64,000 bases of DNA from a virus: positions 29,494 to 93,493 of the IMG/VR virus record IMGVR_UViG_3300048586_000548. One strand, written 5' to 3'. Position 1 is the first letter of the stretch, and the number at the start of each line of letters is the position of its first letter. The notes under the pieces were generated by a model, which made no database searches, was not told the DNA's origin, and worked only from the letters and a program-made list of their open reading frames with translations. This document shows positions 41,094 through 49,548 of the stretch, piece by piece. The position numbers were made by a program, and so were the translations under genes.

Positions 41094-41723
41094 TTACGCC
41101 TCGTAACGGAGGCGCGCGCTCAAAGTGAACTCAAACACCATGCTGTCAGCCTGCTTGGGGTACTGCTCCGAGGCCACTTCGGTGCGCATGACTTCGGCAT
41201 GGCCGATCAAGGCGCGTGTCCCCGCATCATGGTCCCGCACCGGCATGAACTGGGTCTCGTCGAACACCACCCGCAGCAGATCCACCAGGAACCGCTGCTC
41301 TCCCCGATCGCGCGCCAACCCCAGCAGCAGCACTTCTGCGTACCGAGCCCGCTCTCGCGACCCCAACCCCAACAGCTGGCCATTGAGTCCGTGTGCCACC
41401 GCCAATGCCATCGTCGGAACAGGCACATCCTCCGGCGCGGCCACAGAGCCGTCGGTATTAGGTCGCACAGGAGCCTGTGGAAACGAAAAATCGTCGTCGC
41501 GGATTGTGAGGATTCCCCGGGCAGCTGCGAGCCGTGCCGCCACCGCCTGGTCGGCCAGAATCGCGGCTTGGTTGCCGTAAAAGCCGGGGTAGACCCCATC
41601 GGGGGTCTGCAAGGAGTCCGTGGGCAGCCAGTACAGCAGGTACCCCGCCGTCAGCAGGGCACTGGACAGCGGCTCGGACCAGCTGTTGATCAGATTACTG
41701 AGGGTGTACTGACTGAGCGCCAT
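41094..41723 (-). CDS. Probable tail terminator / tail completion protein (209 aa)
   Basis: ATG 41723 with AAGGAG upstream. Located immediately before the tail tube gene, where tail terminators usually sit. The helical N-terminus (YTLSNLINSWSEPLSSALL) and later beta strands (ADSMVFEFTLSARLRYEA) fit that fold. No diagnostic motif; assignment is by synteny. Confidence 0.5.
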   Translation of the reverse strand: MALSQYTLSNLINSWSEPLSSALLTAGYLLYWLPTDSLQTPDGVYPGFYGNQAAILADQAVAARLAAARGILTIRDDDFSFPQAPVRPNTDGSVAAPEDVPVPTMALAVAHGLNGQLLGLGSRERARYAEVLLLGLARDRGEQRFLVDLLRVVFDETQFMPVRDHDAGTRALIGHAEVMRTEVASEQYPKQADSMVFEFTLSARLRYEA

Positions 41724-41916
41724 AGCGGATACACTCCTTCGACATATTCCACAGCTTCCGGATCACCGCGTTGCGCCGAGTATTGAAGGCATGCGGGGAG
41801 GACGCCTGCACAGGGTCCATCGCCGCCAAGTCTTCCATGGTCGCCATCACCAGCTTGATCGTGGCGTTCACTTCCGCCTCAACCACCCGCTGGTACTCGT
41901 CTTTGTCGTGTGTCAT
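41695..41916 (-). CDS. Small helical head-tail region protein (73 aa)
   Basis: ATG 41916, two bases after the upstream stop; its end overlaps the next gene by 29 bases. Starts MTHDKDEYQRVVEAEVNATI and is wholly helical. No family recognised. Position among connector genes suggests an assembly factor. Confidence 0.55.
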   Translation of the reverse strand: MTHDKDEYQRVVEAEVNATIKLVMATMEDLAAMDPVQASSPHAFNTRRNAVIRKLWNMSKECIRYGAQSVHPQ

Positions 41917-41917
41917 A

Positions 41918-42400
41918 TCAGTGCTTGGCCGCTCCCGTCAGCATCACGTAATACGTGCCTGCGATCGTGCCGCTCGAGGCCAGCTTGCGGACTGCCAGCA
42001 CCCGGTACTTCCGTCCAGTGACCACCACCGACGCTGCACCGTCGAACACAGTGCCCCCGTCAGGCAGGTCCACGTCCTCATCGACCACACGGGCCAGCGC
42101 TTCCGTCTCCAGGGCCCACCCGCCCAGCTCGGCCTGCAGCTTGTCCCGGGAGGTCGAGGCCATCGACCACAGCTCCGTGAACAGACACGGCACCGCGACT
42201 TCGGGACGAACCGTTTCGCCCTCGTCGTCGACCGGCGCCTGGGGATCAGCCTTGGGGGTCAGGGGCGAGGCGCCCGGCGGCAGCGGAAACACACCGGCAG
42301 GTGTCGGCCGCACCAGGGGATAGCGCACGGTCAACACGTATTCGCTGGTACGAATACGTTCGACGACCCGCTCGCGCACGCGCGCTGCGTGGACGCCCAT
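41918..42400 (-). CDS. Neck / head-closure candidate (160 aa)
   Basis: ATG 42400 shares its A with the upstream stop codon. Starts MGVHAARVRERVVERI and has a Pro-rich middle and a C-terminal beta region (ASVVVTGRKYRVLAVRKLAS). In the canonical order capsid-connector-closure-terminator-tube this slot is the head-closure or neck protein. No motif-level proof. Confidence 0.5.
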   Translation of the reverse strand: MGVHAARVRERVVERIRTSEYVLTVRYPLVRPTPAGVFPLPPGASPLTPKADPQAPVDDEGETVRPEVAVPCLFTELWSMASTSRDKLQAELGGWALETEALARVVDEDVDLPDGGTVFDGAASVVVTGRKYRVLAVRKLASSGTIAGTYYVMLTGAAKH

Positions 42401-42846
42401 TAGTGAATCCGCGCGTTCGCAGATTGCCGCTGGTACGTGACCAGCAGCTCGTCGCGCTTCAGCTCGAGTCCCTCGAGCATGCCACGGTACGCCTTCTCCG
42501 CCTGGATCGAAGACTCTTCCTCCAGCCCTGACCGCCAGCTGATACCCAGCTCGCCACGGTCCACGCGCTGGCGGTATGTGGCCCACAGCACGTCCGCCGC
42601 CACCGCATAGACCAGGATCATCGCCTGGTCGTCCGTCGCGCCCTGGAGGCCGTACGTGCCTGGCTGGGCCTTATTGGTGCCCACGGCGATCGTGGAGAAC
42701 CCAGCCACCTGGCGCACCCCCAGCTCCAAGGCTGCGTCTCCCGCGGCCTCCAAGAGCTGGGTGTCCGTACGGCGCTCCGCCGCACGGTCCACGTCGGCCA
42801 CCTTGCGACGGACCATCTTGAGCCACTGCTCAGTCGTTACCGCCAT
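42400..42846 (-). CDS. Head-tail connector / adaptor candidate (148 aa)
   Basis: ATG 42846. Mostly alpha-helical (WLKMVRRKVADVDRAAERRT through YQRQSANARIH). Placement two genes after the capsid and before the closure candidate fits the gp6/gp15-type adaptor that docks under the portal, whose folds are helical. Inference from order and composition. Confidence 0.55.
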   Translation of the reverse strand: MAVTTEQWLKMVRRKVADVDRAAERRTDTQLLEAAGDAALELGVRQVAGFSTIAVGTNKAQPGTYGLQGATDDQAMILVYAVAADVLWATYRQRVDRGELGISWRSGLEEESSIQAEKAYRGMLEGLELKRDELLVTYQRQSANARIH

Positions 42847-42867
42847 GTGGCCTCCAAGGCCCTCAGA

Positions 42868-43611
42868 TTAGGCCCGGGCGAGTCGTCCGCCGCGGGGTGC
42901 CATCGGAGCTGTTTCCGCGTCCCGGTACTCACGCAGCGGGTTCAGTTCATCCAGCCGCTCGTAACACAGCTCTTCGGCGATACGGAACTTGCCGGGGAGG
43001 TCGCGCACGGCCTTCCGCGCCTGCTCCGGATCGTCCGCGTACTTCTTGCCCAGCTGGAAGACTTCCTCATCGACCGCCTGGATCACCCGGCGCAGAGTCG
43101 CCTCAGAGGTCATGGCCGCCACCGCGGCACGCATGTCTTCCTCGGGCTGGTCGAGGATCCAAGAGCGCGGATTCAGCACCACGTTCTTAGCGGCATCCGG
43201 ATGCAAATCCTCGGGACGATCGGGCGGGGCCAGGTTGTCGGCTTCTCCGAGCACCGAGTCGTCCCGGACAATCAGCCCCTCCCCCACGAAGCGACCGGTG
43301 CGAAGGGACTGCCAGAAGACGTAGCTGACGACCGCCCGCACCTTGGGGTCGTGCGTCCCCGGCACCTCCGCATGCAGCGAAAACTCGACCGGCTTGCCCG
43401 TGGAGGTGTCGATCAGGCCCAGCGTGTGGTTGGAGACATTGCGGATACCCACGACCAGCTGCCCGTGCATCATCGGCGCCCGCGCCGCCACAGCACCCGC
43501 CTGGCTCGCCAGGGTGGCTTGGTCACGGCTCAGCCGCTCAATCGTCTCCAGCGCCGCACGATACCGGGCATCCAGTGCCGCCAACGCTTCCTTCTCTGCC
43601 TTCGTTGCCAT
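42868..43611 (-). CDS. Virion-region hypothetical protein (247 aa)
   Basis: Begins with a coiled-coil helix (EKEALAALDARYRAALETIE), followed by a beta-rich centre (HGQLVVGIRNVSNHTLGLID) and helical C-terminus. First gene behind the GTAAGGT promoter at 43676. It sits between major capsid and connector genes, so it is likely a capsid- or neck-associated protein. No family recognised. Confidence 0.55.
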   Translation of the reverse strand: MATKAEKEALAALDARYRAALETIERLSRDQATLASQAGAVAARAPMMHGQLVVGIRNVSNHTLGLIDTSTGKPVEFSLHAEVPGTHDPKVRAVVSYVFWQSLRTGRFVGEGLIVRDDSVLGEADNLAPPDRPEDLHPDAAKNVVLNPRSWILDQPEEDMRAAVAAMTSEATLRRVIQAVDEEVFQLGKKYADDPEQARKAVRDLPGKFRIAEELCYERLDELNPLREYRDAETAPMAPRGGRLARA

Positions 43612-43651
43612 TCGTTCTCCCCGTGCCGAAGCACTATACAGTTCCCTAGTG

Positions 43652-43676
43652 TTCTGCCCCGCACCAACGACCTTAC
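43652..43676 (-). promoter_or_regulatory. Putative phage promoter GTAAGGT-N15-GAA (connector/tail unit)
   Basis: - strand GTAAGGT 43676-43670, GAA 43654-43652, spacing 15, about 40 bases ahead of the ATG at 43611. It lies wholly in the intergenic gap after the capsid gene. A short CACTA/TAGTG hairpin follows the GAA. Confidence 0.65.
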
Positions 43677-43745
43677 AGCAGTAGGGGAGGACGCACGGGC
43701 GATTGCCCCTGCCCCCTCCCCTCGCTCACCTCTCACACCGAAGTC

Positions 43746-44711
43746 TTAGACTTCGATGACCCGGTAGGCGTACGGGTTCCAGACCAGCACGCCGTCTTCG
43801 AGACGAATGCCGGTCGTGAAGACCCCGGCACGCGCATCGGTCTCGGCGTAGTTCAGGAACGCGACGTCCACATCGGCCATCACGGCGCCCTTGTTGGCCG
43901 ACGCGATGTAGACACGATCCTTGCGGATGACGTGCCCCTGAGCCTTGCGGCTGAAGCGATCGACCATCGTCACGATGGGCGAACCCTGGTAGACGCCGGT
44001 GACGCCGCGAGTCTCGAACTCACGGATCCCGTCCTGCGACCAGCCCGTGAAAGCGCGGATCGCCGGGTAGAGCGCGATGTGCCGCGCGAAGATCGTCGGC
44101 GCGTCGCCGTCGTCCTTCAGGCCGTCAAGGGCCTTCTCGAGATTGGTGGCGCTGAGCCCCGTATACCGCAGGGTCATGCCCGACACCCCGGTGCGGTCGG
44201 CCGTGGCCGACGGAACACCCGCGTCGATCGCGTCGCAGACCATGCCGACACGGTACCGGTTGATCGACTCCGCCATCGTGTTGATGACGTCCGAGACGGC
44301 GATGGCGCCCGCGGCGATCTCCTCGAGAGGGATCTCCACGGAAAGCTCCTTGTGGGAGGTGCTCATCGAGTACTCGGTCTTGGTCATACGCTGCGAAAGC
44401 GCCTTGGTGCCGTAGGCACGCTTGGTCACCTTCAGGTTCGCGCGCCACTCCTGGAACAGGATCTGGTCGCCGAACCCGTAGTCCTTGCGATCCACCATGA
44501 AGGGGATCGGGTCGGTGAGGGCCACCGTGTCGTCGATCAGCTGAACGATGAGCTCAGCGATCTCGAACTTGTTGGCGTCGAGCTCCTTGAGCCCCTTCGG
44601 GTCAATTCGCCCCTTCTTATCCGCCCCAACAGCCGCCTTGAACATGGCGTCGAGTTCGGTCTTGTGGACTGCGAGCTGATCCGCGGTCCGGCTAGCCACC
44701 TTGAACTGCAT
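43746..44711 (-). CDS. Major capsid protein (HK97-like)
   Basis: 321 aa from ATG 44711, with GGAGGATG upstream; a longer frame lacks a ribosome site. N-terminal helical arm, then PFMVDRKDYGFGDQILF and the beta-hinge/spine region, IALYPAIRAFTGWSQ and SPIVTMVDRF near the A-domain, ending TTGIRLEDGVLVWNPYAYRVIEV. Order after a protease-scaffold and a decoration-like gene matches HK97-type head modules. It is shorter than many HK97-fold proteins once a prohead region is removed, consistent with the separate scaffold. Confidence 0.85.
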   Translation of the reverse strand: MQFKVASRTADQLAVHKTELDAMFKAAVGADKKGRIDPKGLKELDANKFEIAELIVQLIDDTVALTDPIPFMVDRKDYGFGDQILFQEWRANLKVTKRAYGTKALSQRMTKTEYSMSTSHKELSVEIPLEEIAAGAIAVSDVINTMAESINRYRVGMVCDAIDAGVPSATADRTGVSGMTLRYTGLSATNLEKALDGLKDDGDAPTIFARHIALYPAIRAFTGWSQDGIREFETRGVTGVYQGSPIVTMVDRFSRKAQGHVIRKDRVYIASANKGAVMADVDVAFLNYAETDARAGVFTTGIRLEDGVLVWNPYAYRVIEV

Positions 44712-44745
44712 AATGACATCCTCCAATCGGTGATCGGTCCGTGGA

Positions 44746-45240
44746 TTAGACCAGCTCGACTCGGACCTTGCCGTTGCCGAGCACCTCGAACACGCGGCCA
44801 ATCACCGGTGAGATGATGGCACTAACAACATCAGCCTTGCAGAACAGGCCGTCCTTGACGCCCAGGGCGTCGCCCGCGACCGGTGCCACACCCGAGCGCG
44901 CAGCGTCAAGCGACGCATGCAGCAGCGAGGGGTCGTACTCGATGATGGCGCCGCGACCGATTTCCATGATCGCATCGCCAGTGGCGATCGCCGTGAGGCG
45001 CGTGCCGAAGTCCGCCGGAACCCCGTCCGAAGACGAGACCTGGAGGGCCTGGTTCGACACCTTCATGGCCACGCCGTACGTGCCCGGCAGGAGGATCGCG
45101 GCATCCGCGTCATCCACCACCAGCGCCGTACGCTCGCCCGCCGCGTTGTCCAGCTTGATCACGGCACCGAGCGGAATGGCCTCGCCCGCGATGGCGGTAC
45201 GCCGGGGGGCGTCGTAAAAGTTTGCAATGTGGAGCAGCAT
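44746..45240 (-). CDS. Head decoration-like protein (164 aa)
   Basis: ATG 45240. A short N-terminal arm, then beta-rich sequence (AIPLGAVIKLDNAAGERTAL, GTYGVAMKVSNQAL) and a C-terminal GRVFEVLGNGKVRVELV. This matches the texture of lambda gpD/DUF2190-type decoration proteins, encoded between protease and capsid as here. It would bind the mature capsid surface and stabilise it. Confidence 0.65.
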   Translation of the reverse strand: MLLHIANFYDAPRRTAIAGEAIPLGAVIKLDNAAGERTALVVDDADAAILLPGTYGVAMKVSNQALQVSSSDGVPADFGTRLTAIATGDAIMEIGRGAIIEYDPSLLHASLDAARSGVAPVAGDALGVKDGLFCKADVVSAIISPVIGRVFEVLGNGKVRVELV

Positions 45241-45274
45241 GTTTCTCCTCCTGAGTGGTTACCGCAATCGCGGA

Positions 45275-47014
45275 TTAGCTACGGAGCGCCGCCACGCGAG
45301 CGCCCAGATCTGCAGCCCCGTCAGTCCCAACCGGAAGCTTTCCCTCGTCCTTCGTCAACTGGAGGTAGCTGAGCTTCACATCCGTGAAGCCGACCAGCAG
45401 ATCGCCAGTGAACTCCGCCCAGTCCTCATCCGACGCCACGGACCACCGCGAGGTGAACCGCTCCTGCTCCTCGACCGTCCGGCGCGCAAACGCCGTGCGG
45501 TACGTCTCCGGAAGGGCGTCGAACCGCGAAGCCCAGCGGGCCGTGCGCTCCTGCGCTTCCTGGGCCGCGGCAATTTCAGCGAGCTGCGCCGTAGCCGTCT
45601 CCAGCTGCGCCGTCACGGCAGTCAGCTGCTCCGTCGCCAGCGCGAGTTCGGCCTGAAGGGCCTCTCCGCGAAGGCTCGCCTCGTCCGCACGCGCCGTCGC
45701 GGCCGCAAGGGCTGCCTCGGCGTTCGCCTGGGCCATGGTCGCCTGCTCGACCGCGGCATTCGCCGTCTCGATCTGCGCCCTCAGCTGCTCGTTGGCCTCG
45801 AGAGTGACCTCAAGCGCCGCCGTCTGCGTCTCCGTGTTATCCACACCTGCCTCCTTAGTCCGCTGTGCCCGTCGGGCCGTGACCAGTGCCTTCGCCTCGC
45901 TGAGCACAGACCGCATGTGTTCGATTCCCTGCGATCCGACTGCGAGCCACTTGACCTGCGCCACGACTCCCGGCAAATGGGAATCCTCGTGGTGACGCGC
46001 CACCCACGCTTCGCGGACCCGAACAGCGAACTCTTCAGTTGCCGTCTTCACCGCTCCGCCCCGCTGCGCCACCGGCGCCAGGCGTCGGAACTGTTCGTTA
46101 CCGCGAACATTTCCAGCCATCTGCCAGATCTCGGGGTATTCCGTCCGAAGCGCCTGCGCTTCAGCCACCGGAAAGACCGCCCACTGGCTCGTCTTGAGCC
46201 CGACCGCCATGGTGTCCCCATGCGTCGGGAAGTCCGTCGTGCTCCCAGCGCGGGCCGCCATCTCCGACGCCACCGTCGCTTCGAGGTCGTACTGGAGGCT
46301 GGCGGTCGCGAGGTCGTAGCTCTGCGCTGCGGCGATCTCTTCCTCTTCGCCGGACATCTCCACGGCGCCCTTGGCGTCCGGATCGGCAGGTGGCACATTG
46401 AGGGCAGAGAGGGTGAAGAACACCGGCTCGATCATGACCTCGTTGTAGCCCGAGTCATCGATGTGCAACTCGACACTCTTGGGAATGCACGCCATGGAGA
46501 ACTCGCAATAGCCCCGCGCCGCTTGCATGGCCAACATTTCCTGCGCCTGCTCCTGGAACGCCCAGGCCCACACGATGCCCTTCGCCTCAATCCCCAGCGC
46601 GCCTTCGCCATTCTTGGCGTCCGGGTCCTGCTTGGCTTCAGCGGAGTACCACACGCCGATTGCCTTGGGGTCTTCACTCCACGGCAGCACCGCGCCGTGA
46701 TTCCAGTCCATGGGGAGCAGATTCGGGGAGGCGATCTTGGCCGCCGCGGCCGCCAGGTCCTCTGCACGGAACGACTGTCCGTTGTTGTTGCGTCCCTCGT
46801 GCGCCAGCCAGGCGGTGACCATCAGCTTCGTGGGCTCGCCGTCCGTGACCATCGGCATCCAGCTCGCGGCACGGACTTCTTGCGCCTTCGACAGACGCTC
46901 ATCGCCAGACATCGGCTGCACGATCGCCCGCGCCGTCACGATCCGCACATTCGGCGGCAGTTCCCGAGCGGCGGGCGAGGTGACAGGATCCTGTTCGGCT
47001 GGCGTACCTGCCAT
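45275..47014 (-). CDS. Prohead protease-scaffold fusion
   Basis: 579 aa from ATG 47014; an in-frame ATG at 47074 is an alternative. Residues about 75-200 hold the serine protease: LLPMDWNHG supplies the catalytic His and GYCEFSMACIPKS the Ser region, as in S78-type prohead proteases. Residues about 400-510 are a long Ala/Glu coiled coil (scaffold), ending in a short capsid-interacting tail. The protease frees itself and removes scaffold during maturation. The gene is directly upstream of the decoration and capsid genes. Confidence 0.82.
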   Translation of the reverse strand: MAGTPAEQDPVTSPAARELPPNVRIVTARAIVQPMSGDERLSKAQEVRAASWMPMVTDGEPTKLMVTAWLAHEGRNNNGQSFRAEDLAAAAAKIASPNLLPMDWNHGAVLPWSEDPKAIGVWYSAEAKQDPDAKNGEGALGIEAKGIVWAWAFQEQAQEMLAMQAARGYCEFSMACIPKSVELHIDDSGYNEVMIEPVFFTLSALNVPPADPDAKGAVEMSGEEEEIAAAQSYDLATASLQYDLEATVASEMAARAGSTTDFPTHGDTMAVGLKTSQWAVFPVAEAQALRTEYPEIWQMAGNVRGNEQFRRLAPVAQRGGAVKTATEEFAVRVREAWVARHHEDSHLPGVVAQVKWLAVGSQGIEHMRSVLSEAKALVTARRAQRTKEAGVDNTETQTAALEVTLEANEQLRAQIETANAAVEQATMAQANAEAALAAATARADEASLRGEALQAELALATEQLTAVTAQLETATAQLAEIAAAQEAQERTARWASRFDALPETYRTAFARRTVEEQERFTSRWSVASDEDWAEFTGDLLVGFTDVKLSYLQLTKDEGKLPVGTDGAADLGARVAALRS

Positions 47015-47202
47015 GAGCACCCCAAATGCGAAAGTCGTGGACAGAGACCCCGTCCACGAATCAGTCGTTGTCATGTGTGGGGAAACGCAGCGGGGAGAGC
47101 CACTTAGGCCCTCCCCGGTTCGCCCCGCTAACGTGTGCCCGCCCCCGTATGCGCGGCGGCGAGTCCGCAACCCCGCATTCTGCCTACGGTTGCGCGGGTT
47201 TT

Positions 47203-47628
47203 TTACCCGCCCAAGCCGTACGGGACCTCGGTCAGAGGCGGCAGCGGAAATCGGTCGTACAACTCCGGCGCACGCGATTCCGCGAAGTACCGTTCCTCAA
47301 TACTTGAGATCGTACGCTGTCGCCGTGGGCTCATGTACGGCTGCATCCGCTTCATCAATTGCAAGGCCACCCGCCCGGACACCGCCATGCGATACGTCAC
47401 CGAAACGTCAGTGCGATTGTCCCGCCGATCGCGCCGGGAGTAGCTCCGGCGCAGCAGCGCCGCAATGCGCGCGATGACCTGTTCGTCCTTCATTTCCACT
47501 TCAATCCGCGGCCGACCTCCGGTGTATCCAAAATACCCTTCACCCTCGAGCAGTCCGACCAACCAGAAGAAGGTGTGGGAGTCGTCGACAATGGCCCGCC
47601 GCGCTCCCACCGCCAGCCCCGCCTCCAA
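47203..47628 (-). CDS. Free-standing LAGLIDADG homing endonuclease
   Basis: 141 aa if started at TTG 47628; GTG at 47610 is also possible. One LAGLIDADG motif (FFWLVGLLEGEGYF, about residues 20-33) and a following beta region (RIEVEMKDEQVIARIAALLR) identify a single-motif enzyme that works as a homodimer. It sits between portal and protease, where homing genes are commonly inserted. Its TAA lies in a short GCGGGT/ACCCGC hairpin. It likely cuts this junction in phages that lack the gene. Confidence 0.78.
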   Translation of the reverse strand: MEAGLAVGARRAIVDDSHTFFWLVGLLEGEGYFGYTGGRPRIEVEMKDEQVIARIAALLRRSYSRRDRRDNRTDVSVTYRMAVSGRVALQLMKRMQPYMSPRRQRTISSIEERYFAESRAPELYDRFPLPPLTEVPYGLGG

Positions 47629-47631
47629 GAC

Positions 47632-49362
47632 CTACTCCTCCCTCGGCGCGCGGCCCGCGCCAGGGTCCTTCCCGTCGCCCTGCCCACGGACGCCGCCATC
47701 CGCCTGTCCCTGCAGCCCCTGCGGCGGCCGGAACGCCTCCTCGTACGTAGTGGACTCCGGCGGCAGCCCCTGCTCCAAGCACCGCTGCTGAAACTCAGCC
47801 TCCGGATCCCGTCCCGCACCGGCAATCATCGAACGAATGGACAAGAGTCCCAGGGCGTAGTCCGAGCGGTTCGCCGAGCGCATGGTCTTCAGATCCGTCA
47901 TGATCGAAGCATCGAATTCCCACACCAGGTCGATGTCGGCGAACCCATTCTCCACGGCGATGCGCTCCCCGAGAGAGGTCAGCACCGTCCCGAAGGAGTT
48001 GGCCAGCTCCTGAATCTGCGCCGACGCCCCGATCACCGAAGCCCAGTCCGCCGTCGCGCCGTCCCCGGCCTCGCCGAGCAGCAAGGCGTCCGGCAGGCCG
48101 AGGGCACTCTTGATCTTCGTGTCTCCAATAGCAAACCGCCCGTCCAGCGCGAGGATGGCGTCTTGTGAGCCGACATCCGTGACCTCCACGTCGTCGCCCT
48201 GCCACACCAGCACCATGCTGGGTGACACTTCCTCGAAGAACGACTGCATCAGCGCCGCTCGCGCAGCCGCCACATCGGCCTTGGAATACGGCGACTTCGG
48301 ATCCGCCGAGCCCACCTGAACGATGGTCAGGCGGTTGATGACGTTCTCCATGCTGACCAGGTCGATCGCGGTGATGGCGCGCCCGTACCGAATGCCCAGC
48401 TTGGCCGGTTCGATGATCGACTCACCGACCGCGTCGGTAGCAAAGCCCCGATGCTTCACGTGCATCAGCAGCGCAGGGGACAGGAGCACCCGACGGTTCT
48501 TCTTGAGTTCCGCCAGGGTCTTGGTGTCAATCAAGTTCTTCACCACGTCCGCGACGGCTTTCTCCGCAGGCTTGGACCCCGTCAGCAGGTTCATGAGCTC
48601 AGCATCGGGCGTCCAATACCACAGCTCGCCCAAACCCGCCAACGCCAGCACCGGGGTGAGCGTGGTCATGGACATCGTCTGGATCGTCATGGGCAGACTG
48701 AAGGCGCCCACATCGCTTCCCAGGTTGACCTTGGCCCACTGCTGACGCGCCAGCCAATCCCCCTCCACCAGGGCCTGCCGGGCTCCCGTGTGCAGCATCG
48801 CCTTGACGCCCCGCTCACTGGTAATCACGCCACCAAGCGCTGACGCGTTCACGTTCTTGGTGAAGTAATCCAGGGCCGCCTGCAGTTGCTCCACCGCCTT
48901 CCGCTGCTTACCCTTCTTGGCTCGACGCACCCGGAAGCTGCCGCCCACGCCGACCAGGGCCGCCACCTTGTTCACGGCGTTGTTGATCAGCCCTTCGTTG
49001 CGGTAGATCTCCTTGTACTGCCGGACACGCTGCTGCAGGTTCGTCGTCGGCTTGAAGCCCAGGTTCGAGAAGTCCGCGATGTCCTGCAGGTAGTTGTTCG
49101 TGCTGCCCGGGTCCCGGCTCAGCGCCGCCAGCGCCAGAATCTCGTGCCGCCCGTCTTCGAGGGTGCGCGTCTGGATTTTGAGCTCCTTCTTGGAGCCCGA
49201 TCGCGTGTAGACCCCGGTCTGCACGATCTCGTCGCGCAGGTCCTTGTAGTCCTTGCCCGGGAACAAGTCCTCCAGCATCATCTGCCCCGACACCGGCACC
49301 GGCATCACCGGCAAGTCGAGCTCCGCCGTCACCAGCGCCGCCACGTCCGTTCCTGTCTTCAT
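47632..49362 (-). CDS. Portal protein (576 aa)
   Basis: ATG 49362. Located between large terminase and protease. The body has the helical and beta pattern of siphophage portals, with PTTNLQQRVRQYKEIYRNEG near the start of the clip/stem region, ALVEGDWLARQQWAKVNLG and EFDASIMTDLKTMRSANRSDY toward the crown. The last 60 residues are Gly/Arg-rich and disordered. It forms the dodecameric channel for DNA packaging. Family call is from order and length, not a catalytic motif. Confidence 0.8.
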   Translation of the reverse strand: MKTGTDVAALVTAELDLPVMPVPVSGQMMLEDLFPGKDYKDLRDEIVQTGVYTRSGSKKELKIQTRTLEDGRHEILALAALSRDPGSTNNYLQDIADFSNLGFKPTTNLQQRVRQYKEIYRNEGLINNAVNKVAALVGVGGSFRVRRAKKGKQRKAVEQLQAALDYFTKNVNASALGGVITSERGVKAMLHTGARQALVEGDWLARQQWAKVNLGSDVGAFSLPMTIQTMSMTTLTPVLALAGLGELWYWTPDAELMNLLTGSKPAEKAVADVVKNLIDTKTLAELKKNRRVLLSPALLMHVKHRGFATDAVGESIIEPAKLGIRYGRAITAIDLVSMENVINRLTIVQVGSADPKSPYSKADVAAARAALMQSFFEEVSPSMVLVWQGDDVEVTDVGSQDAILALDGRFAIGDTKIKSALGLPDALLLGEAGDGATADWASVIGASAQIQELANSFGTVLTSLGERIAVENGFADIDLVWEFDASIMTDLKTMRSANRSDYALGLLSIRSMIAGAGRDPEAEFQQRCLEQGLPPESTTYEEAFRPPQGLQGQADGGVRGQGDGKDPGAGRAPREE

Positions 49363-49377
49363 GTACGACCTGCCTTG

Positions 49378-49548
49378 TTAGATGCCAAGAAGGAACGGCG
49401 TATCCTGCGAAGCCTTGCGCATCGCCTCAGCCCGCGCTTCATCCGTCTCCGGCTCCTCCGCGGCTGCGGGCTCCGGCACCTGCTCACTCTTTGGAAGCGG
49501 CTGCCCGCAGTGCGGGCACAGCTCCTCAGAAGAAACGACGTCGTCCAT
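49378..49548 (-). CDS. Small zinc-motif protein between terL and portal (56 aa)
   Basis: ATG 49548 preceded by a very strong AGGAGGGGG site; overlaps the 3' end of terL by 23 bases; stop TAA 49378. Product begins MDDVVSSEELCPHCGQPLPK: one C-x2-C with flanking acidic residues, then an acidic Glu/Pro/Ala stretch and a short helical end (AMRKASQDTPFLLGI). It may be a portal- or terminase-associated assembly factor. No family recognised. Confidence 0.65.
   Translation of the reverse strand: MDDVVSSEELCPHCGQPLPKSEQVPEPAAAEEPETDEARAEAMRKASQDTPFLLGI

Noticed and set aside
47189-47212. Terminator at the end of the homing endonuclease gene
   Set aside because: The GCGGGT/ACCCGC stem is short and no T run follows on the - strand; the T run lies in the loop.
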